64,000 bases of DNA from contig JAPHSW010000024.1 of the NCBI GenBank assembly GCA_026196615.1, positions 1 to 64,000 of the forward strand, read 5' to 3'. Shown here in pieces: positions 42,311-57,900 of the stretch; position 1 is the first letter of the stretch; each line of letters begins with the position of its first letter. The position numbers and the translations under genes are program-made. The notes below the pieces were generated by a model. That model did not search any database. It was not told where the DNA came from and was given only the letters and a program-made list of their open reading frames with translations. The DNA comes from Gammaproteobacteria bacterium (GTDB taxonomy: Bacteria > Pseudomonadota > Gammaproteobacteria > GRL18).

Positions 42311-43897
42311 ATGTTTATATTAAATTTTCGAATGCTAAAGATTTTCTTTGGCGTATATTTGCCGAAAAATTGTAAAAATTCATTGAAGCTTTCAAGTTAT
42401 CTCCTACTTTTCAGTCTAATTATCTTTCCTTGTTTAACAATGGGTAGTGAAAATTTATTTACAATTCCTATCGTTTCCCTTGAAGAACAAGTCCAAAATA
42501 CTACTGACAAAAACACCAAGAAAAACAAAAAGGCAAAGAAAAAAAAGAGAAAGGGGGTTGCCATAACTCTTACTGAAAATTTACTCTCTCTCAACAAAGG
42601 TGATGAACTCAACTTTACCAGTCTTTCAGGAAATTCATATACTGTCGTTTTTGATCGCCTTAAAAAAACACATAAACGTTCGCTTAACTGGGTAGGACAT
42701 TTAAAAAATTCAGGCGTTCAATACCGTGTTCTTATAAGTATTAAAGGTAAGTCAGTAAGGGGACGTATTAATACTCCTGAAGGACCAATGAAATTAAAAA
42801 CTATTGGTGGTGAACTTCGATTAATTGATTATAAACATGAAAATTATAAGCCAGTTCCATTTGTTAATGATGTTGTTGTACCTGAAGAACTACCAGTTTC
42901 TCAACAAGCAGATATTCAGTCACTTGAAAGCCAAAGTCTTCAAGATAGTCCAGGAGTCCAGATAGCAGCAGCTCCGACATTAATAAATGGCAATTCCATT
43001 GTGGATGTTCTTGTCGTTTATAACAATCTATTTGCAACAGAAAATGCAGGGGATGTTTTAACAAGGATTGATCATCTGATATCTTTAACCAATCAAGCCT
43101 ATTTAGATAGCAAAGTAGCAATGCAAATAAGGTTGGTTGGTACCAAGAAAGTAAATTATACCAATGAATCATCTAATAGTACGGCACTGGGTGCCATTAC
43201 CAATAATACTATTTCAGGTGTCGATATTGCTGCTTTAAGAAATCAAGTAGGTGCAGATTTAGTTGTTATTATCAGACCTTTTGATAAAGCCACACATGCC
43301 AGTTGTGGTACTGCATGGCTCAATCGTAATTTAAATTCAGCATATGGTTATGGTGCAGTAAGTGATGGCTCAGATATAGGCGGAACGAATTATTATTGTA
43401 GTGATACCACATTCGCACATGAGCTTGGTCATAATATGGGGTTGACTCATGACTATGCTAATGCTGGAGGTAGTACTGGTTCACACTCATATTCTTATGG
43501 ATATGGAGTGTCAGGCATATTTGGCTCAATAATGAGTTATTTAAGCCCATCAGTAGAAGTTTTCTCAAACCCGGATATTTCTATTTGTAATGGCAGAACC
43601 TGTGGAACAGCAGCTTATGATGCGGTTCGTTCACTAAGCCTAGACAAACAAAGTATTTCCAATTTTAGAAATGAAGTCATCAATATCACTGATTCAGATG
43701 GTGATGGTTATGATGATGAAGATGATACATTTCCAAATGATCCAACAGAATGGGTGGATACTGACAGGGATGGTATAGGTAATAATGCGGATTTGGATGA
43801 TGATAATGATAATATGAGTGATTTTGATGAGATTGCAATAGGACGTAACCCTTTAGTTAATGAAGGCTTTATTGTAATAATGATTCAAGACAATTAA
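42311..43897 (+). CDS. Secreted reprolysin-like zinc metalloprotease with thrombospondin type-3-like Ca-binding repeats
   Basis: HELGHNMGLTHD zinc site with downstream IMSYL Met-turn; DSDGDGYDDEDDTFPNDPTEWVDTDRDGIGNNADLDDDNDNMSD; exact start uncertain (ORF opens at 42269). Confidence 0.88.
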   Translation: MFILNFRMLKIFFGVYLPKNCKNSLKLSSYLLLFSLIIFPCLTMGSENLFTIPIVSLEEQVQNTTDKNTKKNKKAKKKKRKGVAITLTENLLSLNKGDELNFTSLSGNSYTVVFDRLKKTHKRSLNWVGHLKNSGVQYRVLISIKGKSVRGRINTPEGPMKLKTIGGELRLIDYKHENYKPVPFVNDVVVPEELPVSQQADIQSLESQSLQDSPGVQIAAAPTLINGNSIVDVLVVYNNLFATENAGDVLTRIDHLISLTNQAYLDSKVAMQIRLVGTKKVNYTNESSNSTALGAITNNTISGVDIAALRNQVGADLVVIIRPFDKATHASCGTAWLNRNLNSAYGYGAVSDGSDIGGTNYYCSDTTFAHELGHNMGLTHDYANAGGSTGSHSYSYGYGVSGIFGSIMSYLSPSVEVFSNPDISICNGRTCGTAAYDAVRSLSLDKQSISNFRNEVINITDSDGDGYDDEDDTFPNDPTEWVDTDRDGIGNNADLDDDNDNMSDFDEIAIGRNPLVNEGFIVIMIQDN

Positions 43898-44030
43898 ATT
43901 TATAAAATCATTACTTTCCCTGTGAGTTATCTCCAATGCTGGTAAAGGAAGATCAGTTTGGGTAAAATGATGAATCTTTAATAAAAAATATTCTCATTAA
44001 AACCTATCATTCAATAAATAAAGTAACGGA

Positions 44031-47000
44031 ATGCGCTTAAGCAAAATTAAACTTTCGGGTTTTAAATCATTCGTTGATCCAACTGTTTTATCCTTTCCTA
44101 GTGATCTTGTCAGTATTCTCGGGCCTAATGGCTGTGGGAAATCCAATACTATTGATGCTGTTCGTTGGGTGATGGGTGAAAGTTCAGCTAAAAATCTCCG
44201 CGGCGAATCAATGACTGATGTCATTTTTAATGGTTCATCAGGTCGTAAACCTGTTGGGCAATGTACTGTTGAGTTACTCTTTGATAATTCTGATGGCACA
44301 ATTGGTGGCGAATATGCCCAATATAATGAAATTTCTGTAAAACGAACGGTTAACCGTGATGCTCAATCACAATATTCACTTAATAATGTTCGTTGTCGTC
44401 GTAGAGATGTCACTGATTTATTTTTAGGTACAGGTCTAGGTCCTAGAAGCTATTCAATTATTGAACAAGGCATGATTTCTCGCCTTATTGAATCCAAACC
44501 TGAAGAATTGCGTATTTATATTGAAGAAGCTGCGGGTATTTCAAAATATAAAGAAAGAAGGAAAGAAACAGAAAATCGAATTCGTCATACTCGTGAAAAT
44601 CTGGAGCGATTGGATGATATTCGGTTGGAACTGGATAAGCAGATTGCTCATTTACACAGACAAGCACGAACTGCTGAACGTTATACTGAATTAAAAAAAG
44701 AAGAGCGTCTTAAAAAAGCCCAATTACAAGCACTTCGTTGGGATGCAATTGATATTAAGGCAAAACAACAAGAGTCATTAATTCAGGAAAAGGAAATTGC
44801 ATTAGAACAACAGACTTCTGAATTACGTGCAGTAGAAGCGGGTATTGAAGAGTCTCGAGAAGTAAATATCGAAGCTAATGATGAATTTAATACAGTGCAG
44901 GGAAATTTTTATCGCATTGGTGCAGATATTGCCCGAGTTGAACAGGCGATTACCCATGCAAAAGAAAAGAATCAACAACTAAAAGAAGATCTGGAACAGG
45001 CTGAGCGTTCATTTGAAAATGTGAATCTTCATTTACAAGAAGATGAAGAAAAGTTGTTACGTCTTAATACACAGCTTGAAGAAATCGAACCTGAGTTCGA
45101 ACAAGCCAGTGAACTCGAAGAACAATCGTCTCAAATCTTGTCTGAATATGAACATTCTATGCAAGATTGGCAAATGCGTTGGGATGAGTTTAACCAGGTC
45201 TCTCAGGAACCCTCTCAAACTGCGCAAATAGAAAGAACTAAAATCAGCCAGGTTGAACAAAATATAATCAACCAGGAACGTAGAGTTGAAAAGCTTCAGG
45301 GTGAATTGGCACAGTCATCAACGGTTCACCTTAAAGAATCTTTAAGTGGCCTAGAGTTAGAAGTTTCAGAATCGGAAGAAATTACCACAACTTTACAGAA
45401 GCAATTAGAGGTTGAGCGTGAAACAATTCAGGAAATCCGAGATAACAATCATCAGTTAAACAATGAATTAGATCGCCATCGTAGTGATTTACAGTCTTTA
45501 AAAGGTAGAAAGGCGTCATTGGAGGCTTTACAACAGGCGGCTCTTGGAAAAAATGATAAGTCGCTTCATCAATGGATGAGCCATCGTAATATTGCTGATA
45601 AACCCAGAATTGCGGAACAAATTAGCGTTAAAGATAACTGGAATACTGCAGTTGAATGTGTCTTGGGAGACTATCTGGAAGCCACATGTGTTGAAGCACT
45701 TAACCCACTTTTTGAACAACTTAATAGTCTTGAAAAGTCCAATCTGACTTTAGTTGAAAACTTAAACTCATCACTACAGCCTGCCAGACTTTCCTCGACA
45801 ATGCCTCTACCACTGCTTGAAAGTTATATTGAAGGCGTCACTGATTTTATACAGCCTAGATTGCATGGTGTATATGCGGCTGACGATTTAACGACAGCAA
45901 TGGAATTTCGCCAAAGTCTTGAATTAGAACAATCTATTATCACTAAAGATGGGATTTGGATAGGCCCTAATTGGCTGCGTGTGGTAAAAGATACTGATCA
46001 AAATGGGGGGGTTCTGGCAAGAGAGCAGGAGTTAAAGGAACTTAATGAACAGTTTGCACTCAAACAACAACTGGTTGATGAACAAGGAGAGCAAATTGAG
46101 CAAGGTCGAATTCAATTACGTGAAATAGAGCATAATCGAGAGAATTTACAGACTGAATTCAATCAGCATAACCGTAAATTGTCGGAACTCCGCTCTCAGA
46201 CAAGTGCTAAACAATCTCGCCTTGAGCAAATTATTTCTCGTGAATCCAGTGTGCATTCTGAAATTGAAGAAATCAATCTACAGATTGAAGAAGCTAAGAT
46301 TCAAATTGAAGAATCTACAGAACGCTTACATACTGCTTTAGAAATGATTGAAGATTTTTCTTTGCAACGTGAACAATTAAATCAGGAACGAGAATCTTAT
46401 CGTGGCCAGCTCGAAGAAATGCGCATTAAAGCACGAGAAAATCGTGAACACAGCCATGCTTTAGAAATTCGCTTACGTGGTTTGAAAACAGAAATAAGCT
46501 CTACAGAACAGGGTATGATTCGTTTAAAAGGTCAATTGGAGCAATTATCTTTTAGACGTCAGCAACTTTTAAATATGATGACGGATGATGATGGTGATTC
46601 GATCCAACAACTTGATATTGAGCTTGAAAGTCATCTTGAATCACGAATTCTGGTCGAAGAACAACTATCATTGGCTCGACAAAAAGTTGAAGAAGTAGAT
46701 CATGCTCTAAGAGATTTTGATAAAAAACGCTCTCAGATTGAAAATACCTTACAAGGTTATCGTTCTGAATTAGAAAGTATCCGCATTGCTTCACAGGAAC
46801 TTATTGTTAGACGCCAAACGTTAAAAGAACAAATTGATGAATCGGGTTTTTCTCTTGAAGCGTTATTTATGGGAATGCCACAGGAAGCCAGTGAAACTAT
46901 CTGGAAATCTGAGGTGGATAATCTTGCTCAACGTATACAGAGGCTTGGTTCTATTAATCTGGCAGCTATTGATGAATACAAAGAACAATCAGAGCGGAAA

Positions 47001-47558
47001 AAATACCTTGATGCACAAAATGAAGACTTACTCGGCGCCTTAGAAACATTAGAGGGAGCTATTGCCAAAATTGATCGTGAAACAAGGACTCGCTTTAGAG
47101 AGACATTTGATAAAATTAACTCGGGTGTTCAACGATTATTCCCTAAACTCTTTGGCGGTGGGCATGCTTATCTTGATTTAACGGGTGATGACTTGCTCAA
47201 TACTGGGGTTACCATTATGGCCAGACCTCCAGGAAAACGAAACAGTACAATTCATCTGCTATCAGGTGGAGAAAAAGCAATGACTGCAGTATCATTAGTT
47301 TTTGCAATTTTTGAACTGAATCCAGCACCTTTTTGTATGCTTGACGAAGTTGACGCACCTCTGGATGAAGCGAATGTTGGGCGCTTTTGTGCAATGGTTA
47401 AAGAAATGTCTCAGCACGTACAATTTATTTATATTACTCATAATAAAACAACAATGGAAATGTCAGAACATCTTTGTGGTGTAACAATGAAAGAACCTGG
47501 TGTTTCACGTATTGTTGATGTTGATATACACGAAGCTGTTGAAATGGTGGAAAGCTAA
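44031..47558 (+). CDS. smc: Chromosome segregation protein SMC
   Basis: MRLSKIKLSGFKSFVDPTVL..GPNGCGKSNTIDAVRWVMGESSAKNLRG; LLSGGEKAMTAVSLVFAIF; DEVDAPLDEANVGRF. Confidence 0.96.
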   Translation: MRLSKIKLSGFKSFVDPTVLSFPSDLVSILGPNGCGKSNTIDAVRWVMGESSAKNLRGESMTDVIFNGSSGRKPVGQCTVELLFDNSDGTIGGEYAQYNEISVKRTVNRDAQSQYSLNNVRCRRRDVTDLFLGTGLGPRSYSIIEQGMISRLIESKPEELRIYIEEAAGISKYKERRKETENRIRHTRENLERLDDIRLELDKQIAHLHRQARTAERYTELKKEERLKKAQLQALRWDAIDIKAKQQESLIQEKEIALEQQTSELRAVEAGIEESREVNIEANDEFNTVQGNFYRIGADIARVEQAITHAKEKNQQLKEDLEQAERSFENVNLHLQEDEEKLLRLNTQLEEIEPEFEQASELEEQSSQILSEYEHSMQDWQMRWDEFNQVSQEPSQTAQIERTKISQVEQNIINQERRVEKLQGELAQSSTVHLKESLSGLELEVSESEEITTTLQKQLEVERETIQEIRDNNHQLNNELDRHRSDLQSLKGRKASLEALQQAALGKNDKSLHQWMSHRNIADKPRIAEQISVKDNWNTAVECVLGDYLEATCVEALNPLFEQLNSLEKSNLTLVENLNSSLQPARLSSTMPLPLLESYIEGVTDFIQPRLHGVYAADDLTTAMEFRQSLELEQSIITKDGIWIGPNWLRVVKDTDQNGGVLAREQELKELNEQFALKQQLVDEQGEQIEQGRIQLREIEHNRENLQTEFNQHNRKLSELRSQTSAKQSRLEQIISRESSVHSEIEEINLQIEEAKIQIEESTERLHTALEMIEDFSLQREQLNQERESYRGQLEEMRIKARENREHSHALEIRLRGLKTEISSTEQGMIRLKGQLEQLSFRRQQLLNMMTDDDGDSIQQLDIELESHLESRILVEEQLSLARQKVEEVDHALRDFDKKRSQIENTLQGYRSELESIRIASQELIVRRQTLKEQIDESGFSLEALFMGMPQEASETIWKSEVDNLAQRIQRLGSINLAAIDEYKEQSERKKYLDAQNEDLLGALETLEGAIAKIDRETRTRFRETFDKINSGVQRLFPKLFGGGHAYLDLTGDDLLNTGVTIMARPPGKRNSTIHLLSGGEKAMTAVSLVFAIFELNPAPFCMLDEVDAPLDEANVGRFCAMVKEMSQHVQFIYITHNKTTMEMSEHLCGVTMKEPGVSRIVDVDIHEAVEMVES

Positions 47559-47563
47559 AACTT

Positions 47564-51796
<4,233 letters not shown>

Positions 51797-51854
51797 TCAG
51801 GAGCACCCCAAACCTGTTGACATTTTTTTATGTTAAATTCATGAGATATGGATT

Positions 51855-53165
51855 ATGAAAATTAAAAGAAAGCCTTCTTATTTAGAACTGTTGATCTTGT
51901 TATTACCTGTTATTGCAATTGTTTATGCAGGGTTTTGGGGAGCCTATCAATTTGTATCACCTGCACCACCACGAGTATTAACAATATCCGCTGGAAATAT
52001 TCATGGAACATATTATTCTTTTGCCAATAAATATAAAGAAGATCTAGCCTCAGATGGTATTGAGCTTAATGTTTTAGAGTCTAATGGTTCAAGGGATAAT
52101 ATTACTCGGCTTTTAAATAAAGAAGCAGATGTTGCATTGGTGCAGGGTGGTACAGCCTATGCAGATGAAGATCTCGTTTCTTTGGGTAGTTTATATTACG
52201 AACCAATTAGTATCTTTTATAAAAAAGAACTTGATCTACACAGACTTAATGATTTTTCAGGTTTAAAAATTTCAATTAATGTGAAGGGAAGTGGTACACA
52301 CATGTTAGCAAGTCAATTGTTTGCTATTAATCATGTGAATAGTCAAAACACAGAATTCTTTTTTCTTTCAGAGAGAGAAAGTTTAGAAAAATTAACGGCT
52401 GGAGAATTAGATGCTGTATTTTTTGTCTCATCAATTAATTCGACTGTGATTCAGCAGCTACTACAAAATAAAAATTTTAAATTATTTAATTTTGAGCGAG
52501 CCGACGCTTATAATCAGGTTTTACCTTTTTTGTCAAAAGTAACTTTACATGAAGGTATTATTGATTTTAAAAATAATATTCCAAATCATCCGATAACATT
52601 ATTGGCGCCTACTGCCAACTTGGTTGTTAGACATGACTTGCATAAATCATTATCGATACTTTTATTGCAATCAATGGAAAAAAATCATGTTAATAATGAT
52701 CTTTTCTCAACACCGGATTTTTTTCCATCCGAACAACTGACTGCGTTTCCTGTTAGTGATGTCGCAAAGAGGTATTTAGACGTTGGGCCTCCTTTTCTTA
52801 TAAAGTATCTTCCTTTTTGGATTGCAACTTTTATCGATCGCATGATAGTGCTCATGTTACCATTTGTATTATTAATATTGCCTCTTTTTAAAATTTTACC
52901 TCCAGTATATCGTTGGCGTATACGTTCGAAAGTTTATAAATGGTATGAACAATTACAACACGTTGATGATCAAACTAGAGTGGAATCTTTAACAGAAGAT
53001 GAATATCAACTTCTTAGTAAAGAACTTGAAAGGATTGCAGATGAAGTCAGTAAATTACATACCCCTTTATCTAATGCGGATCAGTTGTACAATTTATTGG
53101 TTCATATTGATTTAATTAAGAAAACGATAAAATCAAAAATTACTGTACATAGTACAAAAAAATAA
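51855..53165 (+). CDS. TAXI-family TRAP-type solute-binding protein, membrane-anchored at both ends
   Basis: LTISAGNIHGTYYSFANKYKEDL, ESNGSRDNITRLLNKEADVALVQGGTA, SGLKISINVKGSGTHMLASQL; N-terminal and C-terminal TM segments. Confidence 0.87.
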   Translation: MKIKRKPSYLELLILLLPVIAIVYAGFWGAYQFVSPAPPRVLTISAGNIHGTYYSFANKYKEDLASDGIELNVLESNGSRDNITRLLNKEADVALVQGGTAYADEDLVSLGSLYYEPISIFYKKELDLHRLNDFSGLKISINVKGSGTHMLASQLFAINHVNSQNTEFFFLSERESLEKLTAGELDAVFFVSSINSTVIQQLLQNKNFKLFNFERADAYNQVLPFLSKVTLHEGIIDFKNNIPNHPITLLAPTANLVVRHDLHKSLSILLLQSMEKNHVNNDLFSTPDFFPSEQLTAFPVSDVAKRYLDVGPPFLIKYLPFWIATFIDRMIVLMLPFVLLILPLFKILPPVYRWRIRSKVYKWYEQLQHVDDQTRVESLTEDEYQLLSKELERIADEVSKLHTPLSNADQLYNLLVHIDLIKKTIKSKITVHSTKK

Positions 53166-53184
53166 TGCATAAAAATCTTTCATA

Positions 53185-53811
53185 TTGATTTTGAATACAA
53201 ATTCTCTAAAGAACATAAAAAAATTATTCTGTGCTGTAATTATCCTCCAGTTAGTTGGTTGTCATCATAGACCACCAACTAATAAAAATAATCTATGTAC
53301 CATATTCACCGAAAAAAAAGACTGGTATGTCTCAGCTTTGAATACACAACGTAAATGGGGTGTTCCTGTGCATGTTTCTATGGCAATTATGTATCAGGAA
53401 AGTTCGTTCATATCAAAGGCTAAACCTCCAATGAATTATGTGTTAGATGTGATCCCAATAGGGCGAGTCAGCTCTGCTTATGGTTTTTCACAAGCAAAAG
53501 TTCAAACCTGGTTAGATTATGTTAAAGATACAGGTAATTCTTATAGCAGTCGTGATGATTTTAATGATGCTATGGATTTTATGGGATGGTATCTACATAA
53601 AACTTTTTCTCAAAATAACGTCATCAAAACGGATGCATACAATCATTATTTAAATTACCATGAAGGCTGGACTGGATTTAAAAATAAATCGTATATCAAA
53701 AAGCAATGGCTTATAAATGTAGCCAGAAAGGTTAAAAAACGTGCTCAATTATATCAATATCAATATCGCGAATGTAAAAATAACCTAAAAACAAGCAATG
53801 AGTGGTTTTAA
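53185..53811 (+). CDS. SLT-type lytic transglycosylase-like lipoprotein (TTG start)
   Basis: Lipobox-like LQLVGC; MAIMYQESSFISKAKPP...SSAYGFSQAKVQTWLDYV..YHEGWTGF. Confidence 0.8.
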   Translation: MILNTNSLKNIKKLFCAVIILQLVGCHHRPPTNKNNLCTIFTEKKDWYVSALNTQRKWGVPVHVSMAIMYQESSFISKAKPPMNYVLDVIPIGRVSSAYGFSQAKVQTWLDYVKDTGNSYSSRDDFNDAMDFMGWYLHKTFSQNNVIKTDAYNHYLNYHEGWTGFKNKSYIKKQWLINVARKVKKRAQLYQYQYRECKNNLKTSNEWF

Positions 53812-53839
53812 ATTTTAATTTTTTTTAAATTAAAAACTT

Positions 53840-53894
53840 TCGTCATTCAATCTTCATCAAATTGTCGTTTATTTGTCATATTTGTTGACTATAT
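53840..53894 (+). promoter_or_regulatory. Cluster of 11-bp-phased Pho-box-like direct repeats upstream of the OlsB-like gene
   Basis: TCGTCATtcaa TCTTCATcaaa TTGTCGTttat TTGTCATattt, then 10 nt to TATATT (-10-like). Confidence 0.6.
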
Positions 53895-53927
53895 TAATTT
53901 CTACTAAATGAAAAAGAGATTAATATA

Positions 53928-54782
53928 ATGAGAATTCAAGGAATTACGAGTGATTCAAATAGTCACTTATTATCGGAAAATGAACGGTTTTCAGTAAAAC
54001 TAATTAATAATGAATCAGAATTAAACCAAGCAAGAAAACTACGCATTAAATACTTTTCTAATCATACGATAAAAAAACATAAATCAGCTGAAGCAAAAAA
54101 AAATGAGACGAGTGTTACAAAAAAACTGATAGAGCATCATAAGCTGATGGTTCATGATGGTTATGATAGTTATGCACAACATCTGGTTGTTGAAGATTTG
54201 AAAACTAAAAAAATAATTGCTTATGTAAGGATTATCGATGCTTTTACCGCTTTTAAAATTGGAGGTTTTTACTCTGAAACGCAATTTAATATTAATAAAA
54301 TATTAAGTGATCAACAATATAATATGGAAATAAGTCGCTTATCTATACATGATGATTATGACAATGAACTAACAGCACGATTAATTTGGTCAGGCCTTAC
54401 GCAATATGCAACAAATAATGGTTTTGATGCAATTATTGGTAGTCTTTCTTTACCTTTAGGTGAGAATCTAAGTGGTGTTACACAAACTATATCCAGATAT
54501 AAAACTCAGCATATGAGTCAAAGTCAGTTTAGAGTGTTACCCTATCAATTACTTCCTGACAATAAGTTACTAACACCACTGAAATTCAATAAGAATGAAA
54601 TAAAATATCCATGTGTTGATTACTTATTTTCAAATGGAGTTTCTTTATGCGGTGATGCACATTGGAATAAAACATCAAATACTGCTGAATTATTTATTCA
54701 TTATAATATTTCTAATACTCAATCTGTTCCACATTGTATTCACATGAGCGAAGTGGAGTTGGGCTTGCTATGTAATTTGTAA
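53928..54782 (+). CDS. OlsB-like N-acyltransferase (GNAT fold; probable L-ornithine N-alpha-acyltransferase)
   Basis: HLVVEDLKTKKIIAYVRIIDAF..GGFYSETQFNINKIL...MEISRLSIHDDY...LIWSGLTQYATNNGFDAIIG; ...GVSLCGDAHWNKTSNTAELFIHY. Confidence 0.75.
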   Translation: MRIQGITSDSNSHLLSENERFSVKLINNESELNQARKLRIKYFSNHTIKKHKSAEAKKNETSVTKKLIEHHKLMVHDGYDSYAQHLVVEDLKTKKIIAYVRIIDAFTAFKIGGFYSETQFNINKILSDQQYNMEISRLSIHDDYDNELTARLIWSGLTQYATNNGFDAIIGSLSLPLGENLSGVTQTISRYKTQHMSQSQFRVLPYQLLPDNKLLTPLKFNKNEIKYPCVDYLFSNGVSLCGDAHWNKTSNTAELFIHYNISNTQSVPHCIHMSEVELGLLCNL

Positions 54783-54983
54783 GCTAAACTCTTTTTTTAA
54801 TATAAAATCAAATGATAAGTGACTTTAGTTGTCTCTTTTTAATCAAACTTTGATTTTTTAATAATTAATTTTAACTAACCTTGTAAATAATGGTATTTTA
54901 AAAATTTCATTATTATTAGTGAGTATGAGTTTTATTGTTATTTTTAGGAATATTCCCTTCAAAATTCACCATTATATTCAAAT

Positions 54984-57900
54984 GTGGTCTTTACTAATAA
55001 TAATTATATATTTGACAGGTTGATAAGTCCCTTTGTATTAACTACTATTTATAAAGATGTATTTTTCTATGGGCTATTAGAGGTTGTCAATATAAACGCT
55101 TTAAAATCAATAACTTCAAGAGAACTTGTTTATATCTTTTCCCATGACTTAGCTCTTGTTGATGAGATTATAAATGGCTTTTGTAATACAAGTTATAATA
55201 TTCTGAGTTTTAATGATTTAAACCAATTAAAAAATGCATTCATTAATTTGAATGGATCTGAAATACTTTGTGCTCTTATTCTTGATATACCTGTTCAAGA
55301 TGATCAGTACAATGAAGCTAAAATTATTAATCAGCTTAAATCTGAAAACCAAAATTTCCCTTCACTTATCTATCTATCTGATTCTAATGATGTTCAGATA
55401 CGGTTGTCAGCAGCACGTTTAGGGGCTCAAAGATATTTTACAAAACCTTTAAATATAAAAAAGCTTATTCATACCATTGATTCTTTAGAAACACTTACAA
55501 TATCAACACCTTATAAAGTTATTCTGATAGATAATGATGTAAAAATGTTAAAATGCTCTGTAGAAATATTGGAAAGTTCCAACATCATTGTCCAGGCATT
55601 AACAAATCCCTTAGAAGTTTTGCCACTATTAGACAATTTCAAACCAGATATTATCATTACAGATCTCTATATGTCTGAATGTTCAGGATCTGAATTATTA
55701 CAAATTATTCGACAAGATGATGATTGGTCTTTAATTCCTATTATGTTTTTATCTACTGAATCAAATCTTGAACCACAGTTAGCTGCAGTGGAGCTTGGAG
55801 CTGATGATTTTCTTGTAAAACCTGTACCAGCGAATAAGTTCATCTCATCAATTACAGAAATGGCAAAGCGGGCAAGAAAAAATGTATTGCTTAATAAAAA
55901 ATTAAAAAATGCGTCTCGTGAAAATCGCTTTCAATTAGAAACAATGGATCTCCATGATATTGTTAGTATGGCTGATGCCAAAGGTAACATTATTAATGTG
56001 AATGATCAGTTTTGCAAAATCAGTGGATACAGCCGAAATGAACTTATAGGCAAAAACCATCGTATTCTTAAATCAGGCTATCATTCTGACGAATTTTATT
56101 CTGAATTATGGAAAACCATTTCAAGTGGTAATGTGTGGCGTGGAGTCATTTGTAATCTTAATAAACAGGGAAAAGAATATTGGGTTGAATCAACAATTGT
56201 TCCATTTCTTGATGATGCAGGTATTCCATACAAATATGTTTCTGCAAGAACGGATATTACAGAAATCAGAAAAAATGAAATAAGACTTCATCAAAGTCAG
56301 GCATTCGCAAATATTGGCAATTGGGACTTCAATATAATGACGGGGGAATTGTATTGGTCTGATAGGATTTCGTCATTGTTTGGGTTTGAACACAAACTTG
56401 AAGAAACAACATATGAGAGCTTCTTATCTGTTATACATCCTGAAGATAAAGATAAAGTTATTGATGCTGTTAATAATTGCATTGAATTTGGAAAAAAATA
56501 TGATATTGAGCATCGTATCGTTTGGCCAGATGGAACAATACACTGGTTACATGAAAGTGGTGATGTAACTCGTTCTGAAAATGGACAACCATTACATATG
56601 TTGGGTGTTGTTCAAAATATTGATGTTCGAAAAAATGCAGAAATATTACTGATCAAACGTGAGAGACAATTATTAGAAGCTCAAATTCTAGCAAGAATAG
56701 GAAGTTTTGAAGCTGATATGATTACAGGAGAAATGTCGTGGTCAGATGAAATTTTTAAAATATTTGGTTATGTGCCTAAAAGTTTCACTCCTAATATTGA
56801 TATCTTTAAAGCCGCCATACATCCTGATGATAGACAAATGGTTGAAGAAAGTGAAATGAAAGCAACAGATACTGGGAATAATGTTGTTGTTCATCGGATA
56901 GTCAGACAGGATGGTAGTATACGTCATGTACTAGAAATGGCGAATGTGCAAATGAATTCCTTAGGAAAAATTATTCGTATAACTGGTACAGTTCAGGATT
57001 TAACCGAAAGAATTAAAATGGAGGAAAAACTTAGACAACAACGTAAATTACTGAATATGTTGCATCAATCAACGACTGAATTCGTAGTGGAAGGTGATTT
57101 TCGTAAGGCAATGAATGCAATGCTTAATACACTGCTAGAGCTGACAGAAAGTGAATATGGTTTTACTGGTGAAGTATTATATGATAATGGTACACCTTAT
57201 TTAAAAACTCATGCAATATCAAATATAGCATGGGATTCCCATTCTATAGAGCTTTATGAAAAGTCAGTGAAAGATGGTATTGAATTTCGGAATCTTAAAA
57301 CATTGTTTGGTCATGTGCTAACGTCTCAAGAGTGTGTGGTGAGTAATAATCCTTTATCTGATTCAAGATCAGCTGGATTACCTGCAGGTCATCCGTCTAT
57401 GAGTTCATTTTTAGGAATTCCAATTTTTTATGGTAACGAACTCATTGGAATGTATGCAATTGCAAATAGAAAAAATGGCTATGATAAAGAACTGATTAAT
57501 TTTTTACGTCCATTTGATACGACTTATGGTGTTATGATTCAGTCTCGTAGGGTAATGGAACGTGAATTGAAAAATCGAAATGAGCTACTCATCGCAAAAG
57601 AAGAAGCTGAACATGCTAACATGGCAAAGTCAAAATTTCTTTCAAGCATGAGTCATGAATTACGGACACCAATGAATGCCATTATGGGCTTCAGTCAGTT
57701 ATTACAAATGGAAGGAGCTCAATCTTTAAGTGAAAATCAAAAAAATAATGTCAGCGAAATCTATAATGCAGGTAGTCATTTATTGGAATTAATAAATGAA
57801 GTCCTTGACCTCACAAAAATTGAAGAAGGGCGATTTGAACTTTCATTTGAACCTTTTTTGTTAGGTGATGTAATTCATGAATCATTACAACTTATCACAC

